Positions 1-8,147 of a stretch of DNA of 53,175 nucleotides are shown piece after piece; position 1 is the first letter of the stretch, and each line of letters begins with the position of its first letter. The DNA is from Acidimicrobiia bacterium (GTDB lineage Bacteria; Actinomycetota; Acidimicrobiia; Acidimicrobiales; Poriferisodalaceae): positions 1 to 53,175 of the forward strand of contig JAJDZE010000185.1 in NCBI GenBank assembly GCA_022824805.1. Reading direction: 5' to 3'. The notes under the pieces were generated by a model. The model ran no database searches. It was given only the letters and a program-made list of their open reading frames with translations, and was not told the origin of the DNA. A program made the position numbers and the translations under genes.

Positions 1-4
1 GTGT

Positions 5-442
5 CTAGGCAGCCAGCAGTCGCTTGCGCTCGGTGTGGCCCACATAGGCGAGGCTCTGGGGTGGGCGGAAGCCGTGAGTCTGTCGAAGCGTGTTCAGCGG
101 TATCGGGGCGGCCAGCGGCTCGGGGCTCTCCAGCAGCAGCGCCACGCCGCGGTCTCGGCCTTGGAGGTAGGTGTTGAATTCGGCCCTCGACAGCGCGGTG
201 TCGGCGCCGTGCAGGTGCCACAGCTCATCGGCTGGGTACCGGGCGACACTTCGGACCACGCATGTGCCGACGAGCGCCCGCGTGCTGCCCGACGCGTACA
301 GAAGCGCAAGCGTGGGAACGGTGATGCGCGGCAGAACCCGTCGCACTTCGACCGTCTTGGTGCCGACCAGGATCGCCTCAGCAAATCTCGGCTTCAGCGA
401 GAGCACCAACGCCCGTGCAGGATCGACCATGCGTTCAGTCAT
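5..442 (-). CDS. ASCH-domain protein (PUA-like RNA-binding fold)
   Basis: The 145-residue protein opens, after a short lead, with ALVLSLKPRFAEAILVGTKTV followed by EVRR. This is the N-terminal strand-helix signature of small ASCH proteins, which belong to the PUA-like superfamily and are thought to bind RNA. The whole protein is about one ASCH domain long. Its ATG (440-442) overlaps the TGA of the upstream GNAT-PIN gene (435-437) by 8 bp, so the two are probably translationally coupled. A second in-frame ATG at 428-430 would instead leave a 4-nt gap. The gene ends with TAG at 5-7, so it is complete. The family assignment is good. The function, perhaps recognising RNA for the PIN/GNAT protein, is inference. 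Confidence 0.75.
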   Translation of the reverse strand: MTERMVDPARALVLSLKPRFAEAILVGTKTVEVRRVLPRITVPTLALLYASGSTRALVGTCVVRSVARYPADELWHLHGADTALSRAEFNTYLQGRDRGVALLLESPEPLAAPIPLNTLRQTHGFRPPQSLAYVGHTERKRLLAA

Positions 443-2486
443 GATCGGTGGGTTGAGGCTGTCCCATGCCCTCGCGGTATAGCGCCTCAGCAGTGCGCTC
501 GCTCACAGTGCGCGCCGTGATGGCGAACCCTTGCTGCCAAATGTCGTCAGATGCAAGCACGCGGGCGCGCTCGGCCTCGACAGGGTGGTCGAACACATCA
601 GTCCGGCTGAACAGCAGCACGGTCGCCGCGGAGGAACCCCTACCGCCACTGGTCGCGGATTGACGGACTTGGTCGAGATCAAACACGCCGCGCCTCGAGT
701 ACCTGCGGTGAAGGCGCTCTGGAGTGCCCGTGTCGACGTCTTCGAGCCACGACATCGCCCTCACTCCCGCTTCGGGGCCTCCACCGGTGACCCACCACAG
801 AATTCGTGCCGGCGCAGACAAGCCGGTCCGGCGACCCATGTAGTACGCATTCTCTCGTGCGGTGGCCGCTTCTGGCGCGGTTTCGATGAGCGTCATCTGC
901 GCTTCGCGATAGCCGAGCAGCGTCCGGCCGTAGCTCGGCCGGACCGGTACCACAAGGCACGGGACTGCACCGGTGAACACCTTTAAGGGCCAACGCTGCA
1001 GCTCTATGCGACTGATCAGCGCCGGTGACGGCTGCTCAACCCCCGGATCGGGAAGCCCGAGGTCGTCAGGCAGCGCATCACCGCATCCAATGACGAGTTG
1101 AGACACTTCCGCTCGCCACAAGCCCTCAGAATTCCTGAAGCCCTCGTCCCTGAGCGCTCGTCCGACCGTCTCGCCCACAGCATCGGTGATCGCGATGCTC
1201 TCCGCTCCGTAGGCCACGGCGCGCTGTCGGAGCCCGTGGATGAGCTGGCGCAGCACGCTGTAGGCCCTACGGTCCCCGAGGGAGCGCAGCACGTTCACCC
1301 GCAACGTGTTCGCTTCGATGCAATGTGCTGCGAGCGCCCACAACGTGCCGGCGGCGGTCACTTCCTCGACGCGGCCGCCAGGCTCGCCAACGGCACCAGC
1401 GATCCGGTCGCGTAGCTCGGCAGCCCGTTCGCCCCAGGCTTGGTTGGTGAAGCGGGCAAGGACTTCGTTGGCCGGCACGCTGCTGCGCCGTTGGATTGCG
1501 AAGCTCGAGGTCTTGATGATCTGCGGTTCGAATCCGTCGGCGCTCTCCGCCTGTATAGAGAGCAGGAAGTTCGCTGGGCTGAGCACCCGCACCCCCACAA
1601 GGCGCTCGATCTCGTCAGCCGACCGCAACAGCCCGTCATCTCTGGTGACCAAGTGCGATGCTCCACCGGCCACGGTCTCAGCCACCACCCTCAGATCGGC
1701 ATCTTGGTTCGTGCTCAGGCTGTCGGCGCCACGCAGCGTTGCGTAGTACTCACTGACCACTGAAGCCGCGGAATCGAGTTGAGGAAACTCGTGCTGGTCT
1801 GCGTCCGTATAGTCAGCGTCGGCGAGCCGTTTGGACGCGAGAAGCTCGCGGGACACCTCCGCCGTGATCACCAATTCCGCATGGTCGACTAGCCAGTCGG
1901 CCATGAGCGCACGTGATGCACCTTTGTCGCGTCCGTCTCTCACATCAAGCACGACATTCGTGTCGAGCACGGCGACGATGAGGTCGTCGTCAACCGCTGC
2001 TTCCGAGACCTCCGCTAGCACATCGAAGAGCGTCCAGTCGGCGATCCGTCGCCACCAAACTGCCAGCATGTGCCCGGCTCGGCTACGCCCGCGGAGGCGA
2101 CTCCATTCTTCGAACCCGAGCCGAGGCCACATGTCGTGAGCGGGGTAATCAACTCGACATCGAAGCCGGATGCCTCGTCGGTCCGAGTGAAGGCGAGTGA
2201 TTTCCTCAACCAATCGGCGCGCCGCTCCGGACTTCCGCATGTCGTCCCGCACGCACAGGTGCGTCAAAGAGACCTCATGACGCCGCTTGCGCAATGCGAA
2301 CAATGCATAGCCGATGACCTCGCCACGCAGCTTGGCCGCCAGCAGGCAACCCGAGGCAGCGGCTTCGGTGAACACGGCATATGGGAGTTGCCCGAGCGTC
2401 GAGCTGTTCGCATTCCCGAGCTCGACGACCTGGTCGTAGGTCTGACCGCCCGCTTCGACCTGCTCAATCTTCACGTCGTGCGCCAC
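435..2486 (-). CDS. GNAT acetyltransferase-PIN domain fusion protein
   Basis: This is a large multidomain protein of about 683 residues. The first ~140 residues look like a GNAT N-acetyltransferase, with a core resembling GEVIGYALF, then LTHLCVRDDMRKSGAARRLV for acetyl-CoA binding. Next comes a PIN nuclease domain with its acidic set: LDTN, the E of VSRELL, the D of NQDADLRVV and TRDDG. A second, degenerate GNAT-like stretch follows (YGAESIAITDAVGETVGRA and the region after it), then an unassigned C-terminal region. The frame is open to 2702, but the first ~70 residues from there look non-coding. GTG at 2486 (or 2474) with an upstream gaggcgg is preferred. The stop overlaps the ASCH gene. Roles such as RNA cleavage or acetylation of aminoacyl-tRNA are inferred from domain families. 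Confidence 0.7.
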   Translation of the reverse strand: MAHDVKIEQVEAGGQTYDQVVELGNANSSTLGQLPYAVFTEAAASGCLLAAKLRGEVIGYALFALRKRRHEVSLTHLCVRDDMRKSGAARRLVEEITRLHSDRRGIRLRCRVDYPAHDMWPRLGFEEWSRLRGRSRAGHMLAVWWRRIADWTLFDVLAEVSEAAVDDDLIVAVLDTNVVLDVRDGRDKGASRALMADWLVDHAELVITAEVSRELLASKRLADADYTDADQHEFPQLDSAASVVSEYYATLRGADSLSTNQDADLRVVAETVAGGASHLVTRDDGLLRSADEIERLVGVRVLSPANFLLSIQAESADGFEPQIIKTSSFAIQRRSSVPANEVLARFTNQAWGERAAELRDRIAGAVGEPGGRVEEVTAAGTLWALAAHCIEANTLRVNVLRSLGDRRAYSVLRQLIHGLRQRAVAYGAESIAITDAVGETVGRALRDEGFRNSEGLWRAEVSQLVIGCGDALPDDLGLPDPGVEQPSPALISRIELQRWPLKVFTGAVPCLVVPVRPSYGRTLLGYREAQMTLIETAPEAATARENAYYMGRRTGLSAPARILWWVTGGGPEAGVRAMSWLEDVDTGTPERLHRRYSRRGVFDLDQVRQSATSGGRGSSAATVLLFSRTDVFDHPVEAERARVLASDDIWQQGFAITARTVSERTAEALYREGMGQPQPTDHD

Positions 2487-2759
2487 GGCCCCGCCTCGTC
2501 TCGCCCGGCAACCCAGCCACTGCGAGGTGCATTGTGGCATCGGGCCGACGAATGTCTCGAATTGTTTCCGCTCCGGGATCGTCGTATGCGCACAGCGAAC
2601 ACCGGGCTGGCAATGCCTGTCCGCAGCGTCATCTCGGACAGGCTGGGTCGCCTCGGAATCGTCTCTCGACACGAGAACAACCGTATGGACACGGTGCGAC
2701 ACGTATCGGCAGCGACGGCGGCCTTGTCGGCATCGGGGCGTTCAGTCATGGGCGACCGG

Positions 2760-4142
2760 TCAGCTTGCTTGCATCACGTGGGCATCGTGTCCGTCAGATG
2801 CGCTGTCGCGCAAGCGCCGGGTGTTCTCAGACTCGTGCCATTCAGCCGCTTCGGGCGTGTCGGTGAACTCGGTCACGACAGCGAGCCCGTCTTCTGAGTT
2901 GAGAGCGTCATGGACTTCCTGCGGAGTTGCGTAGAAGAACTCTCGGCGCAGGTTCACGAGGTTGACGCGTTGAGGGGCGAAGCGGTCGTGCAGCCGCTTT
3001 TCGAGGTCCACTGCGTCCTCGGAGAAGATCATCGCGTGCAGGTCGTATCCGAACGGCACTGACGCATCGCCGAGCTCCTTGACGCGGTCCATCGGGTCGA
3101 GCCGGCGTGTCATGCCGATCTTGACCATGCGCTCGCCGAGCGAGCCGACGTTGGAGATCACATAGACGTGTCCGGCTCGCACGTTCGCAGCCCGCTGCTC
3201 GACGGATTCCATCGAGACGTCCAGCTCTTCGAGCTTCTCCTTCAGCTCCGTCATCTCGGCGGTCTTGGAAGCCGAGTCGTCGCCTTGCTGCTGCAGCTTG
3301 CGCAGCACGCCCAGGTAGTGGCTGCGCTCCTTCTCGAGGCGCTTCTTCTCGTTCTCGAGTTCCTTGCGCGCCTTGGCCTCCTCGCGCAGGCGTGCCCGTT
3401 CGGCCTTGGCCGCCTCCTTCTCTTCCTCCTTCTTCTGCAGGAAGTCGGCGACCAGCTCCAGTTCCTTCACGCGCAGAGCGTGGTACGCGCTGCTGATCGC
3501 TATCTCCATCGGCTGCGCACCGAGCCGGTTGATGGCGTTGCGCGACTTCTCCAGCCGCGAAACGGAAGCTTCGAGCCGGAACGGACGCATCTTGTCCGCC
3601 AGCATGTCGGCCTCGTTGTTGTAGGCCCTCAGCAGCAGCTTCGAGGTGTCCTTGATCATCTTGCGGCCCTTGGCCTCCGAGTCGTTGACCGTCCACTTGT
3701 TCGTCGTGGTCGTGACGGCTCCGCCGTCCTTGGCGCTCGCCTTGATCTGGTCACGGACGGCCTTCAGCCGATCCCTGTACTCGTCGGAGTTCTCCATCGG
3801 GTGCTGATAGTCGTACACACCGATCTCCTGGAGGATCGCCGTGTCGCGCATCGCGACCACACGGTCGGCAAGCTCTCGATGCTCTGAGACGAGCCGGGCG
3901 TGCTCGTCGCTCAGCGCCGCATGCGATTCCTTGAGTTGCTCGTGCATGTGCAGCGCTTCTTCGTAGCCATCGGGCAGATAGCTCCGCATGGCGTCAACGA
4001 AGTCGAACACCCGACCCAGCTCGCCCCGCAGGACGCCGATCTCGTCTTCCATGGACTTCTTGCCGCCGATCCGTTTGTGGCTGACGGCTGCCGGGAGCCG
4101 GAAGGTCTTGGGGCCGAATGAGAGGGTGCGCTGATCTGTCAT
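2760..4142 (-). CDS. DUF4041 / GIY-YIG (T5orf172, MUG113) protein
   Basis: The protein has about 460 residues. Its N-terminal half contains a DUF4041-type segment (around ILQEIGVYDYQHPMENSDEY, then KASAKDGGA and TVNDSEAKGRKMIK). A long charged coiled coil follows, rich in Glu, Lys, Ala and Arg. The C-terminal ~110 residues form a GIY-YIG-like nuclease of the T5orf172/MUG113 type (GHVYVISNVGSLGERMVKIG, then MTRRLDPMDRVKELGDASV, later LEKRLHDRFAPQRVNLVNLR with EFF). The start is ATG 4142 (MTDQRTLSFG); a frame extension to 4160 adds six unlikely residues. Such proteins occur in phage-related and mobile regions and are predicted DNA endonucleases. The target is unknown. The gene is divergent from the small ORFs at 4422. 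Confidence 0.8.
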   Translation of the reverse strand: MTDQRTLSFGPKTFRLPAAVSHKRIGGKKSMEDEIGVLRGELGRVFDFVDAMRSYLPDGYEEALHMHEQLKESHAALSDEHARLVSEHRELADRVVAMRDTAILQEIGVYDYQHPMENSDEYRDRLKAVRDQIKASAKDGGAVTTTTNKWTVNDSEAKGRKMIKDTSKLLLRAYNNEADMLADKMRPFRLEASVSRLEKSRNAINRLGAQPMEIAISSAYHALRVKELELVADFLQKKEEEKEAAKAERARLREEAKARKELENEKKRLEKERSHYLGVLRKLQQQGDDSASKTAEMTELKEKLEELDVSMESVEQRAANVRAGHVYVISNVGSLGERMVKIGMTRRLDPMDRVKELGDASVPFGYDLHAMIFSEDAVDLEKRLHDRFAPQRVNLVNLRREFFYATPQEVHDALNSEDGLAVVTEFTDTPEAAEWHESENTRRLRDSASDGHDAHVMQAS

Positions 4143-4421
4143 GGGGCGAGATCCTTGCACGCCCTGCTCAGCTGAACCTCAGTATTTCTTGACCAACGCC
4201 GAACCTGACCCTGCCGCACGCCCGGCCTGCGACGGAACTCGCGACTGCTCAGGTGGCATCTCGTTGCTGCGGTCAACTTCGTCGGGCGGCACGACTTGCG
4301 TGTGCCATCTGCGAGTTGACGCTGACCCGGCGTACGGGCGACGCGCGTCAGCACGTGGGTGTTGCGCGCGCCATACTGCGCGTGTGGCATCGGTGTACTA
4401 CGCGGAAGGGTTCGGTTCGCC

Positions 4422-4652
4422 GTGAGTGACAGCACAGCCCGGGCATCGATCCGGCCCGTCGAACGCGTGGCTCTGCCGACGTTCTGGGATGGCGTGGCGC
4501 AGGCGTTTGACATTCAGGGGCAGCACCCGCCCTACAACTTTCTGGAAGACAAGGGTGCCGACCTCTACGTGTCGGTGGTGAGCCGCTGGCTGCGGTATGG
4601 GGTGAGGGCGAGGAACGTCGCTGCGCATCACGTGCCAGAAGTCAGCGAATGA
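4422..4652 (+). CDS. small hypothetical protein, actinobacterial island type
   Basis: This 76-residue ORF starts at GTG 4422 (VSDSTARASIRPVERVALP) with a ggaaggg about 12 nt upstream. The core pattern LPTFWDGVAQAFDIQGQ, then PYNFLEDKGADLYV and a WLRYG motif, resembles a recurrent small-protein family that I recall from actinobacterial genomic islands, where LPxFWxG and a short DW-x-VG motif recur. No function is known to me. It overlaps the next ORF by 4 nt (ATGA), so both were probably expressed together. The region before it, 4143-4421, lies between divergent genes and probably contains both promoters, but I could not pick a confident box. Confidence 0.5.
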   Translation: MSDSTARASIRPVERVALPTFWDGVAQAFDIQGQHPPYNFLEDKGADLYVSVVSRWLRYGVRARNVAAHHVPEVSE

Positions 4653-4892
4653 CCGAAGGGGAACAGGACCCGAACGGCGACTTGGCACCTGCCAAGGCTG
4701 AGCAGGCTGAGGCACCTTCCACGCAGCTGTCGTTCAATCAGTTCAACCAGCAGATTCAGCTCAACTTCCCGTCGGTGATCGAGGCGCTCAACGGCCTTGC
4801 TGACAACCACCCGACGCTGGCGGAGCAGAGCGGCGGCGCAGGAACGCATCGCCAAGGCTGAGCAGATGCTCAGCATTCCCGACGAGTCTTGA
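4649..4892 (+). pseudogene. small partner ORF with an apparent frameshift
   Basis: ATG 4649 overlaps the previous stop (ATGA). The frame reads MTEGEQDPNGDLAPAKAEQA and continues sensibly through FNQFNQQIQLNFPSVIEALN to HPTLAEQ, then degrades to SGGAGTHRQG and stops at 4861. From about 4825 the +1 frame gives a plausible helical ending, RAAAQERIAKAEQMLSIPDES, stopping at TGA 4890-4892. The simplest reading is a one-base indel in the gagcagagcggcggcg stretch splitting an ~80-residue protein. The Gln/Asn-rich start and helical tail give no function. A sequencing error is an alternative. Confidence 0.5.
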
Positions 4893-5129
4893 CCGCCACC
4901 TGCCATCACGTCTCGATCGTGACGTGATCCTTCGGATCGCCGTCGGTGTAACGGCCGTAGGAAGCGGCGGTTTCTGGCGCTTCGCGTATTTTTGGATCGG
5001 GCTGCCTGGGGGCCTCGCTGCTGGCTGGAAGGGCGCGGAGCACTTGGTGAGCCTGGGAACTTCCTCTCACTACAGTCGCCGTCGGACCGGGATGGCCCGC
5101 ATGCCGCGTCGGCACGGTCGGAGGCTCGA

Positions 5130-5379
5130 GTGAACGCACAAACGCACGGTGAGCTCGCGAACTTCATCTGGGATATCTGCAATCTGTTGCGTGGTCCGTA
5201 CAAGCGCAATGAGTACCGCAGGGTGATCTTGCCGCTGACGGTGCTGCGTCGGTTCGACTGCGTGCTGGCGGACACCAAGGACGACGTGCTGGCCGCTGGG
5301 CGGGTCCACGCGAAGCAGTCCGAGAACGTGCGGCACCAGTTGCTGGCTGCGGCTGCGCAGCGGAGCTTCTACAACGTCC
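5130..5379 (+). pseudogene. N-terminal stub of a type I restriction methylase (HsdM)
   Basis: From GTG 5130 the frame encodes ELANFIWDICNLLRGPYKRN followed by EYRRVILPLTVLRRFDCVLA and a KDDVL motif. This is the HsdM N-terminal helical domain at the start of type I N6-adenine methyltransferase subunits. Similarity stops at about AAAQRSFYN near 5370. No SAM-binding or NPPY-containing catalytic domain, hsdS or hsdR follows. The stub therefore records a type I system deleted down to about 80 codons, and it cannot methylate DNA. An IS30 remnant lies 240 bp downstream and is a likely cause of the deletion. Confidence 0.8.
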
Positions 5380-5541
5380 CTCGACGAGGCCCTCGCCTAC
5401 CACAACGGAGTCCTCGCCGAAGCAGATGCGACGGTTCTGGCCGAGTACGGCGAGGCCCCGCCGACGCTGTCGACCCGGTTCGAGATGGTCGAGATCGAGA
5501 TCGCCGACCCTCACCCGACCCTCACCGCAGTAGCTGGGTGA
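5380..5541 (+). other. unidentified in-frame C-terminal gene fragment
   Basis: Immediately after the HsdM stub a different frame (ctc at 5380 to TGA 5539-5541) reads LDEALAYHNGVLAEADATVL then AEYGEAPPTLSTRFEMVEIE and ends in a short Pro/Thr tail. It has protein-like composition and a clean stop but no start of its own. It looks like the C-terminal end of another gene joined to the HsdM stub by deletion. I do not recognise the family. The stretch 5542-5616 after it holds nothing I can identify. Confidence 0.35.
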
Positions 5542-5616
5542 AACAGGCCATACGCGGCACCATCGCGACCCTCGCTGAGACCACCGGCGGAGCGCTGTTC
5601 GGCGACCGTGACGAGC

Positions 5617-5850
5617 TCACCGTGCGGCTGCCTGCGCTGCCTCGGCCCGGTACACCCCCTCAGCGCCTCGCCCGCGGCCCAGCTCGCGCCACACCGTCGA
5701 CGGGTGCTGCCCCAGACGCTCAGCGATGTCCTCGCAGCGGACCCCCTCCGATCTCAACGCCTCAATACGAACGCGCTCCAACGCGCTCAGCCTCGCTGCC
5801 ATACTGGACACCTCCACTGGTGGTTGCTGTGTTCCAAGAACGGTCATCAT
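5617..5850 (-). pseudogene. IS30-family transposase, N-terminal remnant
   Basis: The minus-strand frame begins at ATG 5850 and includes RLSALERVRIEALRSEGVRC followed by EDIAERLGQHPSTVWRELGRG. This is the helix-turn-helix DNA-binding start of IS30-family transposases. Only about 77 codons remain, and the DDE catalytic domain is absent. One IS end probably lies just upstream at 5863-5878, where half of an inverted repeat occurs. The fragment is a dead insertion sequence between the hsdM stub and the CYTH gene. Confidence 0.75.
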
Positions 5851-5878
5851 GACCGATCACTCGCAACCACCAGTGGAG
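5812..5878. repeat. 16-bp perfect inverted repeat at the IS30 remnant
   Basis: The arm ctccactggtggttgc (5812-5827) is exactly inverted as gcaaccaccagtggag (5863-5878), with 35 bp between. The spacer contains the transposase start and a near-palindrome, cggtcatcatgaccg (5841-5855). The outer arm probably belongs to the IS terminal repeat. The inner arm lies inside the first codons of the transposase and may be an operator or a stem-loop limiting its expression. Confidence 0.6.
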
Positions 5879-5904
5879 TTCGCCGACCCATGGGACTGCG
5901 CTCG

Positions 5905-5910
5905 TAGGAT
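5905..5910 (+). promoter_or_regulatory. -10 box TAGGAT for the CYTH gene
   Basis: TAGGAT ends 6 nt before the GTG start at 5917. This is the spacing expected if transcription begins at or next to the start codon, giving a leaderless mRNA. No clear -35 was required or seen. Confidence 0.45.
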
Positions 5911-5916
5911 CGTTGC

Positions 5917-6405
5917 GTGGCGCACGCCGAGATAGAGCGCAAGTTCGTCGTTCCTGACTTTGCGCGGATCTGGGCTGGGGACACTGAGCCAGGCGCCGGC
6001 TCGGGCACATCCATCGCGCAGGGCTACTTGATCGACAAGCCACATCGGAGCCTGCGGGTCAGGTTGACGCGCGATGGAGCGACACTCACGCTCAACGGGC
6101 CCCGCCACGAGGCAACGCGCATCGAGATCGAAGAATCCATCTCGGTGGGTCTGGCGGAGCAGCTGCTCGCTGTCGCCGAGCCCAATGTGGTGACGAAGAT
6201 CAGATACCCGTTGGTGTCGGAAGACCGACTTTGGGTAGTCGACAAGTTCCAAGATCGGAACGAAGGGCTGGTGATTGCCGAAGCAGAGTTGGCCTCGCCC
6301 AGGGAACGGCTAGTCGTGCCCTCGTGGTGTGGGCCCGAGGTCACCGAAGACGAGCGCTACTACAACGAGTCTCTGGCGCGACACCCGTTCTCGGCTTGGG
6401 GCTGA
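5917..6405 (+). CDS. CYTH-domain protein (triphosphate tunnel metalloenzyme)
   Basis: The 162-residue protein starts at GTG 5917. It carries the diagnostic N-terminal EIERKFVV motif (ExExK), followed by GYLID, LRVRLTRDGATLTLNGPR and the acidic strand pattern EIEESI, then KIRYPL, WVVDKF and AEAELAS. These alternating charged residues line the tunnel of CYTH enzymes, which hydrolyse triphosphates such as inorganic tripolyphosphate, thiamine triphosphate or nucleotides with divalent metal. The length matches the short bacterial CYTH (NeuTTM-like) class. It lies in the island between the IS30 remnant and the dGTPase and converges on the latter with 14 bp between stops. The substrate is not deducible from sequence. 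Confidence 0.85.
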   Translation: MAHAEIERKFVVPDFARIWAGDTEPGAGSGTSIAQGYLIDKPHRSLRVRLTRDGATLTLNGPRHEATRIEIEESISVGLAEQLLAVAEPNVVTKIRYPLVSEDRLWVVDKFQDRNEGLVIAEAELASPRERLVVPSWCGPEVTEDERYYNESLARHPFSAWG

Positions 6406-6419
6406 CAAGAACCAGGCAG

Positions 6420-8135
6420 TCAGATGATGTCTCGGAAGCCGCCGAGCGAGACGCCCGTCAAGCGGCGGTGCAATGCCACGGCCTGCGGCTCGGTCAGCGA
6501 GGCAACATAGTCGGCTGCAGCACGGATCACTGCAAGACGCTGGAGGCAGCCTTCGGGTAGGTCCACTCCGGCAACCCGCGTGAACCCGGGACCCTTCTCG
6601 GCAAGCTCGCTGTAGTGGTGCGGCAGAAGGTCGGCTTGAGATGCATAGATCTCCACCAAGTCGTCAACGACGCGTGCTTGCCCTGCCTGCTGTGTTTGCA
6701 GCCCGGGCAGGTTGATGACGTACCGCCAAGCGAGTTCTTTCAGCAGATCGCACTGATAGCGCAGATCTCGCTCCGCGACGTGTGGCCTCCCCTCGACCTC
6801 GGCATCCAGCTTGAGACGACCCTTGTGCAGCAGCGGGGCACCCTCCACGCCGACGTTGGGGCCGGCGAAGTACTTGATGAGATCGCTGGTGCGTCGATGG
6901 GACAGACGTCGTGAGCTGATCGAGTTCGGCGATGCCTCCCAGCCCGGAATGCTCAGGGCGTCGATCAAACCCGCGCGCATGCGGTCCAAGAAGTCATCGT
7001 CAGTCTGACGCGGACTTCCGGAGTGGTCCTTCTTGTCCGCCCACTTTTCTTGAAGGTAGTCCCGAAACGACAACCACTCGTCGGTCAGCGGCTTCTTGCC
7101 GTTACCCGCCCTGACGGCCACAACGTCATGGCCGCTAGTGCGCAATGGGAGCCCTTCAGTGTTCGGCTCGCTGCCGCGTGGGCTCGATTCGCTGCCCTGA
7201 AGTGAACTCAAGCCGCGGATGCTCTCATCTTCGCTGGCCGTCGTACCGAATATCCGATCCAGCGGGATCATTCCGGCCATATAGAAATCCTCGACGTCGT
7301 GCACGGCGTACGTGACGTCGTCGCACCAGTCCATCAGCTGGCATTCGAAGCTGCGACGCTCATCGTTCTCTGCTGGACTCGGGTTGGCACCCGTGTGCTC
7401 GCGTGCGCGATTGAGCGTCGCATGGTCGCTCTCGGGATCGTCGGCGTCGCCGTACACGCCCCACTTCTTGAGCGTCAGCCGACTACGGCCCCACGGGTAC
7501 TTGGAGACCGCGTCAATCGCGGCCGCGGTCAGGTCAAGGCCGATGTAACTGTCAACACCCTGCGTCGCACGCTCTTCAGCAGCGAATGCCTTGTGAGCGA
7601 GGCGAGTGACAATCCTGAACGACTGGGGGTTGCCTTCGAAGCCGCCGATGACTCGTTGCGCTTCGGAGGCTTGATTCTGGCCCTGATCGATCCCGGCACC
7701 TTCGAGATAGTGGCGGACCGCCTGACCGACGAGACGGTCGACCGCCCTATGCAGTGCACGCTCACCGGTGTGCCCGAACGGCGGATGACCGATGTCGTGC
7801 GCAAGGCACGCGAACTCGACGAGGTCAGGGTCGGGCGCATGGAGTTCGGGCTCCTCGCCCTTCTTGCGACTCTGCACGGGAGGCGCCGGATGAGGACAGA
7901 GTTGCTCCGCGAGACGTCGCCCGAGTTGCGCCACCTTCAGGCTGTGAGTCAATCGCGTGTGAAATGGCCCGATTTCAGTGCTTGCGACAACCTGGCTCTT
8001 GCCAGCGAGGCGACGGAACGCGCTGGAATACAGCAGTCGGTCGCGATCCTTGGCGAACGGAGATCGAACATCGTCCTCACGTGCCCGACTGGTTGCCCCA
8101 GATCGCCGGACATACGCTCCGGGCGGATACAGCAT
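6420..8135 (-). CDS. dgt: dGTPase-like deoxynucleotide triphosphohydrolase (HD domain)
   Basis: The 571-residue protein begins MLYPPGAYVRRSG and has the Dgt signature RSPFAKDRDRLLYSSAFRRL. It then has the metal-binding H of HTRLTHSLKVA and the HD pair in CLAHDIGHPPFGHTGE, and a later DVTYAVHDVEDF conserved in the family. Enzymes of this group cleave dNTPs to deoxynucleoside and tripolyphosphate. Besides housekeeping versions, defence versions deplete dGTP or dCTP during phage infection. Location inside the island and a tightly linked small partner gene (12-bp gap upstream) favour a defence role, but that is inference. An insert of roughly 100 residues around the Asp/Ser-rich middle (near 7100-7250) is longer than in the E. 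coli enzyme. Confidence 0.85.
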   Translation of the reverse strand: MLYPPGAYVRRSGATSRAREDDVRSPFAKDRDRLLYSSAFRRLAGKSQVVASTEIGPFHTRLTHSLKVAQLGRRLAEQLCPHPAPPVQSRKKGEEPELHAPDPDLVEFACLAHDIGHPPFGHTGERALHRAVDRLVGQAVRHYLEGAGIDQGQNQASEAQRVIGGFEGNPQSFRIVTRLAHKAFAAEERATQGVDSYIGLDLTAAAIDAVSKYPWGRSRLTLKKWGVYGDADDPESDHATLNRAREHTGANPSPAENDERRSFECQLMDWCDDVTYAVHDVEDFYMAGMIPLDRIFGTTASEDESIRGLSSLQGSESSPRGSEPNTEGLPLRTSGHDVVAVRAGNGKKPLTDEWLSFRDYLQEKWADKKDHSGSPRQTDDDFLDRMRAGLIDALSIPGWEASPNSISSRRLSHRRTSDLIKYFAGPNVGVEGAPLLHKGRLKLDAEVEGRPHVAERDLRYQCDLLKELAWRYVINLPGLQTQQAGQARVVDDLVEIYASQADLLPHHYSELAEKGPGFTRVAGVDLPEGCLQRLAVIRAAADYVASLTEPQAVALHRRLTGVSLGGFRDII

Positions 8136-8147
8136 CAGGCTGGAGAG

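Noticed and set aside
2487-2702. N-terminal extension of the GNAT-PIN gene
   Set aside because: The extra ~70 residues look non-coding and precede the GNAT domain; a GTG with ribosome site lies at 2486.
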